Shown here piece by piece: positions 33,739 to 42,499 of a DNA stretch of 64,000 nt. The notes under the pieces were generated by a model. It worked only from the letters and a program-made list of their open reading frames with translations, made no database searches and was not told the DNA's origin. The position numbers and the translations under genes are program-made. Source of the DNA: Mucilaginibacter sabulilitoris. GTDB taxonomy: Bacteria; Bacteroidota; Bacteroidia; Sphingobacteriales; Sphingobacteriaceae. The number at the start of each line of letters is the position of its first letter. The stretch's first letter is position 1. The stretch covers positions 310,001 to 374,000 of the forward strand of contig NZ_CP139558.1 in NCBI RefSeq assembly GCF_034262375.1, in the 5' to 3' direction.

Positions 33739-34491
33739 CTAAACCAACCTCACCAACCGCTCTCCCTGCAATACGGGGATTGCGGTTGTAATATCAACCT
33801 GAAGGCAAAAAGTTATATCCTCTTCAATACCCAGTTTTTTCATACGCTCACCATGCGATGTTTTTTTGAGATACTGGTTAATATCGTCCTTGCCCAGCTG
33901 AAAAAGGTCATTAGCGGCTATGGCGGCATCATCAAGCACAACTCCTTCTATTTTCAGCTGCTCAATTACAGCACCGGCAAACAGGGTATCTTCCAGATTA
34001 AAATTATTTTTCCAGCCGGCGCATACCAATAATACGTTTTCATGCTGGTTTTTTAGCCAGTTGCACAATGCGGTAAGGTTCAGGAACGAGCCGATGACTA
34101 TTTGTTTGGCGCTGCGCGATAAGTGCAGTGCGTGAGTGCCATTAGTCGTAGTAAGCACAACGGTTTTACCGGCCACTTTTTCGGCAGTGTATGAAAACGG
34201 CGAATTGCCAAAATCAAACCCATCCACTACTTTTCCGTCGCGCTCTGCCGCCAAAAGGTAATCCAGCCCTTTCTCTCTATACGCGGCACACTCCTCAACC
34301 TGTGATACCGGAATAATAGCCTCAGCACCGTTTTCAATACCATAACATATAGATGATGTTGCCCTGAAAATATCAATAATTACTACAATGTACTCTTCTA
34401 CATTATAAAGCGGCAGTAATGCCGGGGTGAGGCAAACGTGTGCCCCCCGGCCCTCTGAAGGAGGAGTGGTATTTTGAGTTTCTTTAGACAT
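33739..34491 (-). CDS. comB: 2-phosphosulfolactate phosphatase family protein, N-terminus extended by a repeat
   Basis: 250 residues of the ComB family, which hydrolyses 2-phosphosulfolactate to sulfolactate in archaeal coenzyme M synthesis. The core begins VCLTPALLPLYN, followed by VVIIDIFRATSSICYG (catalytic-site region), LLAAERDGKVVDGFDFGNSP and VVLTTTNGTHAL. The first 17 residues are unusual: TTPPSEGRGA (8-17) is coded by a GC-rich repeat copy (34441-34468), and ComB proteins normally begin at about VCLTP. Coenzyme M is not expected in this group, so the product may serve another sulfonate route. Lies 3' of gcvT on the same strand. Confidence 0.85.
   Translation of the reverse strand: MSKETQNTTPPSEGRGAHVCLTPALLPLYNVEEYIVVIIDIFRATSSICYGIENGAEAIIPVSQVEECAAYREKGLDYLLAAERDGKVVDGFDFGNSPFSYTAEKVAGKTVVLTTTNGTHALHLSRSAKQIVIGSFLNLTALCNWLKNQHENVLLVCAGWKNNFNLEDTLFAGAVIEQLKIEGVVLDDAAIAANDLFQLGKDDINQYLKKTSHGERMKKLGIEEDITFCLQVDITTAIPVLQGERLVRLV
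34441..34468. repeat. GC-rich repeat in the comB 5' coding region
   Basis: TGCCCCCCGGCCCTCTGAAG then GAGGAGTG. Diverged copy of the element at 34528, carried in frame in comB (residues 8-17). Confidence 0.6.
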
Positions 34492-34527
34492 ATTTTTAAT
34501 TAGTACTGAAGAGCAACTATTGTTTAT

Positions 34528-34554
34528 AGTTCCCCCTTCAGGGGTTAGGGGGCT
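34528..34554. repeat. GC-rich repeat that supplies the gcvT stop codon
   Basis: AGTTCCCCCTTCAGGGGTTA then GGGGGCT. On the minus strand it begins AGCCCCCTAA, so the last codons and the TAA (34545-34547) of gcvT lie in the repeat. Confidence 0.75.
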
Positions 34555-35630
34555 TTATAAAAAGGTGGCTTTACAATTTTAGCTTTAACCTTATTATCCC
34601 TTATGCTGATAAATATTTCGGAGCCTTCCTTAGCATATGAGGTATCCACGTACCCCATGCCTATAGCTTTTTGTAATGACGGCGATTGTGTGCCTGAGGT
34701 TACTTTGCCAATATTGTTGCCATCGGCATCAACAATGGCATAATCATGGCGAGGTATGCCGCGATCAATCATTTCAAAACCAACCAGTTTTCGGTTTATA
34801 CCTTCTTGCTTCTGCTGCTGTAAGGCCTCAGAATTTGTAAATTCTTTATTAAACTTGGTTACCCAACCCAATCCGGCTTCCAATGGGGAGGTTGCATCAT
34901 CAATATCGTTGCCATATAAACAAAAGCCCATTTCCAAACGCAAGGTATCGCGCGCGCCTAAACCTATCGGTTTTATACCTGCCGGCTCGCCAGCTTTAAA
35001 AATGGCATCCCAGATATGCCCGGCATGCTGGTTCTCAAAATATATTTCAAAACCACCGGCCCCGGTATAACCTGTTGCCGAAATGAGCACATTATCTACA
35101 TCGGCAAACTTTCCTTTTTTAAAGGTATAATACTCCATAGATACTAGGTCAATATCGGTAAGGCTTTGCAAAGCTTCGGCTGCTTTAGGGCCCTGAATAG
35201 CCAGCAAAGAGGTGCGGTCTGATATGTTTTTCATATCAACGCCAAAAGTGTTATACTTTGATATCCAATCCCAGTCTTTCTCAATATTGGAGGCATTAAC
35301 CACCAGCATGTATGTTTTTTCGTCTATACGATATACCAGCAGGTCGTCAACAATGCCGCCATCTTCATTAGGCAGGCAGGAGTACTGTACCTTGCCGTCG
35401 TACAATTTGGAAGCATCATTACTGGTAACTTTTTGTATGAGGTCAAGGGCATGGTCGCCTTTTAAAATAAACTCGCCCATGTGGCTTACATCAAACACAC
35501 CAACTGCCTTGCGAACGGTTTCGTGTTCGGCATTTATGCCCGCGTATTGTACAGGCATGTTGTATCCGGCAAAGGGCACCATTTTGGCGCCTGCTTTTAT
35601 ATGAACTTCTGTTAAAGCCGTGTTTTTCAT
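34545..35630 (-). CDS. gcvT: Glycine cleavage system aminomethyltransferase (T protein)
   Basis: 361 residues of the T-protein of the glycine cleavage complex, transferring the aminomethyl carbon to tetrahydrofolate. N-terminal domain with [15 protein letters not shown] (about 44-58), VDDLLVYR (about 95-102), the folate-site [12 protein letters not shown] (about 188-199) and [18 protein letters not shown] (about 225-242). C-terminal beta barrel ends VRDNK-type [20 protein letters not shown]. The final KAP and stop codon lie in a dispersed repeat (34528), so the tail may have been altered slightly. Other gcv genes are not adjacent. Confidence 0.95.
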   Translation of the reverse strand: MKNTALTEVHIKAGAKMVPFAGYNMPVQYAGINAEHETVRKAVGVFDVSHMGEFILKGDHALDLIQKVTSNDASKLYDGKVQYSCLPNEDGGIVDDLLVYRIDEKTYMLVVNASNIEKDWDWISKYNTFGVDMKNISDRTSLLAIQGPKAAEALQSLTDIDLVSMEYYTFKKGKFADVDNVLISATGYTGAGGFEIYFENQHAGHIWDAIFKAGEPAGIKPIGLGARDTLRLEMGFCLYGNDIDDATSPLEAGLGWVTKFNKEFTNSEALQQQKQEGINRKLVGFEMIDRGIPRHDYAIVDADGNNIGKVTSGTQSPSLQKAIGMGYVDTSYAKEGSEIFISIRDNKVKAKIVKPPFYKAP

Positions 35631-35752
35631 TTACAGTAATTTGTTTTGTAATGAGGCTATCATGAGCCCGTTTTTTGAACGGTGGCCAATGATAATATTA
35701 TCGTCAACTAATATTGGCGCAAAAGTAATTATTCTGCCGGTAATTTTGGGTG

Positions 35753-36952
35753 TTATGCCAGTTTGGTATAAAACGCTGCCAGGTCGCGGGCTACGTTATT
35801 TACATCATGCTGTTGCTCAACAAGCCTGCGCGCGTTGGTGCCAATGGTACGGCAATGCTCTTCGTCGGTAATGCAGCGCTCAATGGCCTCATAAAACTCC
35901 TCTTGATTATTGGCGATAATGATATTGATACCGTTCTCAAAATTGATACCCTCGGCCCCCAGCGACGTGGATATGATGCACTTTTGCATGGCCATGCCTT
36001 CTACTATTTTTACACGCATGCCCCCGCCCGATAAAAGCGGAACGATCATGATAGACTTACTGTTCACAAATTCGAAAGCGTCGTCAACCTCGCCCTGTAT
36101 AAATATTTTGCCCATTACCTCATAATCATCAAACCGCTCGGGTATGTTATGGCCGGCAACATAAAACTTCACCCGCAGGTCGCCATCAGTGAGGTCTTTA
36201 TGAAAATTATCTATGAACCATTCAATACCTTCGCGATTGGGCAACCAGTCAAGTGATCCTAAAAAAAACAGGCTCGGAAACTCGGTTTTACTAAAATCGG
36301 GCTTATACCGGGTAAGGTCTATCCCAACCGGGAATATTTCAACCGGGATATTTGTTCCGTATGACAGTATGGTCTTTTTATCTTCGGTGGTAAAAACGGC
36401 TATGGCGTCAACTTTGTTAAGTTGCTGCAGTTCATAATCTTTTACCCGCCGTGCCAGCATACGCAGGTACCATTTTTTAAACAGATCGCTTTTTTGCTGC
36501 GCCAGCCTTTGCCATACCTGGTGTTCAATGTTGTGAGAACGATAAACCAGCTTTGCCCTGGAGTGTTTGCGGATAGCGCCTAAGTAAGGTGTTACAAACA
36601 ACCCCTCGAACTGTATAATATCGTAAGCTGTTTGCCGAAGTTCGCGTATCAGCAGTTTTTCAAACTCCGCGTCGTAATATTTGTCAATATCGTTTGCCTT
36701 TTTGCTGAACAGGTTAACCAGCCCATCGATCATAGATATATTGATATCGATATTATAGGAGGTATAATTTATTTTTTCCAGCAGCTCATCCTCGGTTTCC
36801 TGTTCATGTCCGTTGTATTTTTTTGCATTAAGTGCAACCAACGATACCTCATGACCAAGCGCCACCAGGCCTTTTATGGTATTACATACCACAATGGCAT
36901 AGCCTCCATTTTGCGGAAATGGCACTCTATGTGTCAAAATAAGGATCTTCAA
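35753..36952 (-). CDS. Glycosyltransferase (GT4-like, GT-B fold)
   Basis: 399 residues. The N-terminal half begins ILILTHRVPFPQNGGYAIVV with the acceptor-binding Gly-Gly loop. LSGGGMRVKIVEGMAMQKCI (about 311-330) is the E-x7-E-like nucleotide-sugar region of GT-B enzymes, with Glu323 in position. Likely transfers a sugar from a nucleotide donor to a surface glycan or lipid. No neighbouring polysaccharide cluster, though GT2 and flippase-like genes lie at 40330-42418. Acceptor unknown. Confidence 0.88.
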   Translation of the reverse strand: MKILILTHRVPFPQNGGYAIVVCNTIKGLVALGHEVSLVALNAKKYNGHEQETEDELLEKINYTSYNIDINISMIDGLVNLFSKKANDIDKYYDAEFEKLLIRELRQTAYDIIQFEGLFVTPYLGAIRKHSRAKLVYRSHNIEHQVWQRLAQQKSDLFKKWYLRMLARRVKDYELQQLNKVDAIAVFTTEDKKTILSYGTNIPVEIFPVGIDLTRYKPDFSKTEFPSLFFLGSLDWLPNREGIEWFIDNFHKDLTDGDLRVKFYVAGHNIPERFDDYEVMGKIFIQGEVDDAFEFVNSKSIMIVPLLSGGGMRVKIVEGMAMQKCIISTSLGAEGINFENGINIIIANNQEEFYEAIERCITDEEHCRTIGTNARRLVEQQHDVNNVARDLAAFYTKLA

Positions 36953-37008
36953 TTGGTTATTTGGTTTGGTGCAAAAATACCAACCTGAAAGCCGTAATCA
37001 AAGTATCT

Positions 37009-37605
37009 TTAAAAAATACTTAGCTGTGGATCTGTTACTCTGAAAGTTTTACGATGATATGGCGTATATCCTATTTTCATCACCGTTTCGCGGTGTTTAA
37101 TGGTTGGATAGCCTTTGTTGCTATGCCAGTCGTACTCGGGATGTTCAGTTGCTATTTGCAGCATATAATCATCGCGATAGGTTTTGGCGAGTATTGACGC
37201 TGCCGCTATACTGAAAAATTTACCATCGCCCTGAATAATGCACTCATGCGGAATGTTCTGGTATTTTTTAAAGCGGTTGCCATCAATAATTAAAAACTGG
37301 GGTGTTAGGTGCAGTTTAGCTATAGCCCGGTGCATGGCCAGGAAAGAAGCATTTAAAATATTGATCTCGTCAATCTCCAGGTTATCAACGGATGCTACGG
37401 CGTAGGCAATGGCTTTTTGCTCTATTTCAACACGCAGCTGGTATCGTATTTCTTCAGGTACCTGCTTGGAATCGTTGAGCAAATGGTGATCAAAATCAGG
37501 CGGCAGTATTACAGCGGCGGCAAAAACCGGGCCCGCGAGGCAACCACGTCCGGCCTCGTCACATCCGGCCTCAATAAATTCATGCTGGTACCTGGCTGAT
37601 AACAT
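37009..37605 (-). CDS. rnhB: Ribonuclease HII
   Basis: 198-residue type 2 RNase H that cuts RNA primers and single ribonucleotides in DNA. Active-site region EAGCDEAGRGCLAGPVFAAA (13-32) with Asp16 and Glu17, and GDGKFFSIAAASILAKTYRD with the family Lys (KTYRD). A third Asp is in FLIIDGNRFK. Length fits the short bacterial type. The gene follows a glycosyltransferase gene by a 56-bp gap on the same strand. Confidence 0.96.
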   Translation of the reverse strand: MLSARYQHEFIEAGCDEAGRGCLAGPVFAAAVILPPDFDHHLLNDSKQVPEEIRYQLRVEIEQKAIAYAVASVDNLEIDEINILNASFLAMHRAIAKLHLTPQFLIIDGNRFKKYQNIPHECIIQGDGKFFSIAAASILAKTYRDDYMLQIATEHPEYDWHSNKGYPTIKHRETVMKIGYTPYHRKTFRVTDPQLSIF

Positions 37606-37639
37606 GTGGCAAATATAAAAAATGTTGTTCAGTATTGAG

Positions 37640-37770
37640 TTGTGAGGGGTGAGTTGTCAATAGTGAATGGTTGACTTCGAGTATCAAGATTGTTAAGAAT
37701 TACAAAAAAATCAAACTACCAAACAAACTTGTCTTACTACTCTCCACTAACAACTCACCACTCACTACTG
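37640..37770. repeat. Inverted motif GAGTTGTGAGG / CACTCACTACT
   Basis: GTTGTGAGGGGTGAGTTGTC on the left and ACTAACAACTCACCACTCAC on the right are inverted. TATCAAGA between them also appears near 4590. It looks like a decayed dispersed element in the rnhB-SpoIIE phosphatase gap. Confidence 0.45.
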
Positions 37771-37772
37771 TG

Positions 37773-39011
37773 CTAAAATATTTTTAAAGTAAGCAGGGTA
37801 ATATCGTCTATCGGTTTGCTTTTAAATACATGGTTTAAGTACTCCAGAAGCTTATCATTAAAACTATCGGGTGATAGATGACCATTTGTCTTTACAAAAT
37901 CAAGCAGCTTGTCTTCGTTCCAAACCTTAGTGCTTGACGATTCAAAATCCATTAACCCATCAGTATAATTAAATACCAGGCTACCAGGCTCCATGTCTAT
38001 TTCGCCTTCGTTTAAAAAGGGCAGGTCCTCAAAAACACCAATCATGGTAGTTCCTAACTTCAGTGGCACAGCCTCTCCGTCGGAGTACAGAATGGTAGGG
38101 TTATGCCCTGCGTTTATATAATTGAGTTTACGTTTCTTCTCGTTATACCGGGCAATGAACAGGGTTATAAACCTTTCACCCTTTGTATTGCTCAGTACTA
38201 TTTTGTTGAGGCGATCGATGATATTGGTCAGGTCATTCTCCACCGCGGCCCAGGCATGTAAGCTGGCCTGGAAATTGGCCATCAGCAAAGCTGCCGATAT
38301 TCCTTTGCCCGATACATCGGCTATGCACCACAGGAACTCATTTTCGTTAAGCCTGATAAAATCGAAATAATCGCCGCCGATATTTTGATGGGGCAGGTAC
38401 TTGGCGCCTATCTCTACGCCGTCGTCTCTATGCATCCGCATGGGGATGAGCATGTTTTGCACCTCAACAGCCAGTTCCATTTCGCGCTGAAAACGTTCTG
38501 ATTGCAAGCGTTCACGAAAAAGTTTTTTATTCTCCAGCGCCACAATGATCACATTCATCAATGTTTGTATGAAGTTCAGATCATTGTTAAGCATCTCACC
38601 CGATGTATTGAAATCGCCGATAAGGGCGTAGGCCAGCGCTTTGCTTTTATGATGTATGGGGATAAAATAATTATATTTTTGAAGCAGGGGGTCCTGGTGA
38701 TCTGATATAGCGATGGGTGATTTAATTTTGCTTAATTTATTACAGGCCCGACTCAATAAAACGGCCGATTCAATATCGCCGCCATATTTGGAAATACAGA
38801 CAAATTTATTTTCTTTTTCAATAAAAAAACGCAGCTTCCCTACCTGCAGATAGCTCTGCAGAATTACCTCAAGCATTTGTATAAGTATAGGGGTAGCGGT
38901 GTTTTTATTAATGGCCCTGGTAATCTCCAATAGAGAGTTTAATTCAGACTGTCTTTTGAGCAACAGTCTGATTAATTCGTCTTCGCCAGAACTATCGTCT
39001 ATATATTGCAT
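37773..39011 (-). CDS. GAF-like sensor with SpoIIE/PP2C-type phosphatase domain
   Basis: 412 residues. N-terminal GAF-like domain (about 20-165), a short coiled-coil linker (LQSERFQREMELAVEVQNML, 167-186), and a PPM/SpoIIE phosphatase domain (about 195-412): GGDYFDFIRLNENEF with metal Asp, ADVSGKGISAALLMANFQ, INAGHNPTILYS, and NYTDGLMDFES. This is RsbU-like, so it may dephosphorylate an anti-anti-sigma factor in a partner-switching stress pathway. No RsbV or RsbW homologue is adjacent. The sensing input is unknown. Confidence 0.92.
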   Translation of the reverse strand: MQYIDDSSGEDELIRLLLKRQSELNSLLEITRAINKNTATPILIQMLEVILQSYLQVGKLRFFIEKENKFVCISKYGGDIESAVLLSRACNKLSKIKSPIAISDHQDPLLQKYNYFIPIHHKSKALAYALIGDFNTSGEMLNNDLNFIQTLMNVIIVALENKKLFRERLQSERFQREMELAVEVQNMLIPMRMHRDDGVEIGAKYLPHQNIGGDYFDFIRLNENEFLWCIADVSGKGISAALLMANFQASLHAWAAVENDLTNIIDRLNKIVLSNTKGERFITLFIARYNEKKRKLNYINAGHNPTILYSDGEAVPLKLGTTMIGVFEDLPFLNEGEIDMEPGSLVFNYTDGLMDFESSSTKVWNEDKLLDFVKTNGHLSPDSFNDKLLEYLNHVFKSKPIDDITLLTLKIF

Positions 39012-39049
39012 TTGTTATGAGTAGTCTTGACTAAAGTAAAAAAATATTT

Positions 39050-40249
39050 TCAAATGCGTGTACTTTGTGATTTTATATCGAAGGCATCCCGCAAGCCAAC
39101 AGTAACCAGGTTAAAGGCATACACCAGTAACATAATGGCGAGTCCGGGAATGATGGCGAGATATGCAGAATTCATAACAATGTACCCGTAATGCTCTTTG
39201 ATCATGCCGCCCCAGGTTGGCATAGGGGGCTGCGCGCCAAAGCCTAAAAAACTAAGCCCGGCCTCAAGCAGTATAGCCGATGCAAAGTTGGAAGATGCCA
39301 GCACCAGTATAGGTCCGGTTATATTTGGTAAAATATGCCGGGTGATAATACGTGTGTTATTAAAGCCCAACGCGCGGGCCGCTTCTATATATTCTACCTG
39401 CTTCAGGCCCATTACCTGGCCGCGTACCAACCGCGCTACCTCTACCCACATAGATAACCCAACCGCAATAAATATTTGCCAAAGTCCCTTACCAAGCGCA
39501 AATGATATGGCTATAACCAGCAGCAATGCAGGCAATGACCATAATATATTCATCAACCAGCTTAAACAGCCATCTATCCAGCCGCCAAAGTACCCGGCAA
39601 TAGCGCCAATAGTTACCCCCAACAACATACTGATCATGACCGACATGAGCCCAACAGCCAGCGATATACGGGTACCCAATAATAACCGGCTCAGCATATC
39701 GCGCCCATAAATATCGGTACCCAGCAAAAAGGTACGGGTAATTATCTGGTCGTTTTTAATTTTATCGGTAAAGCGTTTATATATTTCATTGCTTTTGCCG
39801 GCAGAGATACCCGGGTTTAACAAAGCCGCTCCGTAATGATAACGTGATTTAACCCCGTTCACCACTTCAAAAATATTATAGGCTTTCTTTTCGGGCTTAT
39901 CCTCGTCGCCAATATATTCCGTTACGTATATAGAATCTTGTTTAAAAGAATAACCGGTTATAGGAATATCGCGGTAAAAGGACGGCTGACCAACAAACAT
40001 CCTTGTAAAAAAACCAACAGTATCAACAGGTTCGCTTTTCCTTACCCGCAGCATCATAAAGGAGGAACCCGGCTTTTTAATGCTTAGTTGTATGGTCATG
40101 TTATTGGCATACGGACTTTTGTCGGGCATTATTAAATAACCCAGTATAGCCACAAGCAATGTAAGCAAGATAAAAGTAAGCCCGGCAACGGCAATTTTAT
40201 TGCGATTAAACGCCTGCCAGGTTCGTTTAGAAGAGATAAGTTCTGCCAA
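39050..40249 (-). CDS. ABC transporter permease, DppC/OppC type, with extended N-terminal domain
   Basis: 399 residues. N-terminal transmembrane helix (about 17-38), then a long non-membrane insert (about 45-185) before the six-helix permease core. Core marks are the DIYGRDMLSRLLLGTRISL segment and the EAA loop EAARALGFNNTRIITRHIL (about 287-305). The family imports peptides, nickel or other small molecules. The insert between helix 1 and helix 2 is longer than in E. coli DppC. No DppB, ATPase or binding-protein gene is next to it, so partners are elsewhere. Confidence 0.88.
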   Translation of the reverse strand: MAELISSKRTWQAFNRNKIAVAGLTFILLTLLVAILGYLIMPDKSPYANNMTIQLSIKKPGSSFMMLRVRKSEPVDTVGFFTRMFVGQPSFYRDIPITGYSFKQDSIYVTEYIGDEDKPEKKAYNIFEVVNGVKSRYHYGAALLNPGISAGKSNEIYKRFTDKIKNDQIITRTFLLGTDIYGRDMLSRLLLGTRISLAVGLMSVMISMLLGVTIGAIAGYFGGWIDGCLSWLMNILWSLPALLLVIAISFALGKGLWQIFIAVGLSMWVEVARLVRGQVMGLKQVEYIEAARALGFNNTRIITRHILPNITGPILVLASSNFASAILLEAGLSFLGFGAQPPMPTWGGMIKEHYGYIVMNSAYLAIIPGLAIMLLVYAFNLVTVGLRDAFDIKSQSTRI

Positions 40250-40329
40250 AAATTAATAGTTGCTTTGGGCTAATATCGTTTAAATAGGCACAAATCACAA
40301 GTAAGTAAATCAATATTTACAAATGCTTG

Positions 40330-41460
40330 TCACTTTACAACCCGGCCTTTCCATAAGTATTTATGATTATTACCCATAAGGCCAATTACTACAAAATAAA
40401 CAATGTGGAGCGGTATTAATATGATGAGTAAGCTTACCAGGTAACTGCGTTTAAAAAATGAGGTGATAGGCAGCAGATAAATGATCTCGAACAGGTATTT
40501 CAATAAAAACTGAACCAGGAAAAGCTTAAAAAAGTAAAAGTCGTAAAACCCAAGTGCCGCATTTACAAGCAACGACACATTAAACAGCCAGATACATATA
40601 CCAAATACCACTACTTTTTTATCTTTATACTTGGTTGATTTTGAGGCCCAGCGGCGCCTTTGCTGCATAAACTCCCCCAGAGTATGCTTGGCGTGGGTGT
40701 AAACCACTGCCTCTGTTTGTTTTAAAAACCCAATTTTACCGGGATAACGTTCGGCAACCTTTTGCAATAACAGCTCATCATCGCCCGATGCCAGGTCATC
40801 AATACCCTTAAATCCGCCTACTTCGTAAAACACATCTTTGCGGTAAGCAAAGTTTGCCCCGTTACAGGTTGATGCCCGGCCATTACCAATAAACGCGGCA
40901 CCGATACCTATCAGGTATCCAAACTCCAGGGTTTGCATCAACTCAAACAATGAGCGTTCTTCAAAATATGTTACCGGCGATGATACCATCACCAGGTTAT
41001 TCGTTTCATAATAACCCACAATAGATGATAACCAGGCGGGCCCCATGCGGCAATCGGCATCGGTAGCCACCATAAGTTCGCCGGTTGATAGCTTAATGGC
41101 TTCGGTTATGGCTTTTTTCTTGTACGAATTTAGTGCTCGCTCTTCATGCAATTTCAGCAACTTTACGCCATGATCTGCATAACTGCTGATAATGGCCGCG
41201 GTACTATCTGTTGAGTGGTCATCAACAATAATTATTTCGAGCAGGTGCTTAGGATAGTCCTGCGCTAAAACATCGTCAATAGTTAAACTTATCCGTTCTT
41301 CTTCATTGCGGGCCGCAATCAGCACCGTAACCCTGGTTTGCAAAGGCGCGGCTTGGGGTGAGGTAACTTTTATGCGGCCCCAGCCACGTATCAGATAAAT
41401 TACTAACAACAGGTAAATTCCTGTTAAAAACAACGAAACAAAACTATGCAGTGCGATCAA
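40330..41460 (-). CDS. Glycosyltransferase family 2, membrane type
   Basis: 376 residues: N-terminal helix (5-27), GT-A domain with VLIAARNEEERISLTI, VDDHSTDSTAAI and the DxD-like ATDADCR, QQRRRWASKSTKY (QxxRW of processive GT2), then several C-terminal transmembrane helices (from about 270). It resembles biofilm- or glycolipid-type processive transferases. It overlaps the upstream flippase-like gene by 17 bases, indicating translational coupling and a shared pathway, perhaps synthesis and transfer of a lipid-linked sugar. Confidence 0.9.
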   Translation of the reverse strand: MIALHSFVSLFLTGIYLLLVIYLIRGWGRIKVTSPQAAPLQTRVTVLIAARNEEERISLTIDDVLAQDYPKHLLEIIIVDDHSTDSTAAIISSYADHGVKLLKLHEERALNSYKKKAITEAIKLSTGELMVATDADCRMGPAWLSSIVGYYETNNLVMVSSPVTYFEERSLFELMQTLEFGYLIGIGAAFIGNGRASTCNGANFAYRKDVFYEVGGFKGIDDLASGDDELLLQKVAERYPGKIGFLKQTEAVVYTHAKHTLGEFMQQRRRWASKSTKYKDKKVVVFGICIWLFNVSLLVNAALGFYDFYFFKLFLVQFLLKYLFEIIYLLPITSFFKRSYLVSLLIILIPLHIVYFVVIGLMGNNHKYLWKGRVVK

Positions 41461-42418
41461 AGAATTTGAGTTTAAAAACGAATAAAGATCCTAAAATAGC
41501 TGGAATAATTAAATTTATGAGCCATATTGACGACACACCCGCGATCACAGCAATTTTTTGATCGGTTACATAAGCAAATAAATGTGAAGCCGTAAAGCTG
41601 CGTACCCCCACATCAAGCAAATCAAGCGATGGTAACGCCGATGTGATAAAAAAGTATACAAACAGTATCATCACCATAGGGAAATAGGCAAAATCGGGAA
41701 TAAGCAAATGGAATACAATACAATACTGAATGGTAAAAGTTACATAGCGGGCCATACTAAAGCCCAGTATCCTGATGAGTTCATTGGTTTTGTACCGTCC
41801 CATGATTTCAAAAAATTTATGGTACTTTTTCAGGAAACCAATACGGTCGAGCAGGTTTACTATCCATTTAATGTGGAAGAAAAATATCAGTAATATGGCT
41901 AAAGTAAGTGCCGACACCAATATTATTAAACAAAAAAGCCAGGTACTTACCGGGATAAAGAGATAAACAAACCAAATTATAGCAATTAAACCCAACAGGT
42001 TGGTCATGATAATTTGACCAAAAGCGCCCACTGCCATGGCAAAAACCCCATGGATACGTTTGCGATTGGGTAAAAACATTACCCGGCCGCCATACTCGCC
42101 AACCCGGTTTGGAGTTGAAATAGCCCAGGTAAGCCCACAGAAAACAGCCTCAATTGATTCCCATATGGTAATATTAACCAGATTTTTGGTAAGATACCTC
42201 CACTTAAAGGCTTCAAGCACCCAGTTAACCACCATCAGCAAAACTACAATACCCATGGCTACAAATACATGGGTACTATCTATACGGGCCGTTAAAGCTT
42301 TAAATTGTTTGAGATCGTCGTTTTTTTTATAGAACTGGTGGTATATATACCAGGCAGCCATTACCAATACGGCGGCTTTGAGCGAAAAGGATATTATTTT
42401 CTTGGTAGAAGTAGTCAA
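41444..42418 (-). CDS. Flippase-like domain protein (LPG synthetase TM region / UPF0104)
   Basis: 324 residues with about eight transmembrane helices and the family marks TPNRVGEYGGRVMFLP (about 98-113) and LDVGVRSFTASHLF (about 270-283). Similar to the membrane domain of MprF, which flips lysyl-phosphatidylglycerol, but without the synthetase domain. Coupled by overlap with the GT2 gene, so it may move a glycolipid made by that enzyme. Its start lies about 80 bases after the dienelactone hydrolase stop, past a terminator. Confidence 0.88.
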   Translation of the reverse strand: MTTSTKKIISFSLKAAVLVMAAWYIYHQFYKKNDDLKQFKALTARIDSTHVFVAMGIVVLLMVVNWVLEAFKWRYLTKNLVNITIWESIEAVFCGLTWAISTPNRVGEYGGRVMFLPNRKRIHGVFAMAVGAFGQIIMTNLLGLIAIIWFVYLFIPVSTWLFCLIILVSALTLAILLIFFFHIKWIVNLLDRIGFLKKYHKFFEIMGRYKTNELIRILGFSMARYVTFTIQYCIVFHLLIPDFAYFPMVMILFVYFFITSALPSLDLLDVGVRSFTASHLFAYVTDQKIAVIAGVSSIWLINLIIPAILGSLFVFKLKFFDRTA

Positions 42419-42441
42419 AGGTAAATTTTATGCAATGTTAC

Positions 42442-42473
42442 AAAAAAACCGGGCAAAGGGTTAGCTTGCCCGG
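42442..42473 (-). terminator. Intrinsic terminator after the dienelactone hydrolase gene
   Basis: On the minus strand CCGGGCAA...TTGCCCGG forms a stem of eight base pairs followed by seven T. It separates the hydrolase from the flippase-GT2 pair. Confidence 0.85.
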
Positions 42474-42499
42474 TATAACATAACATAAATATGTTTTGT

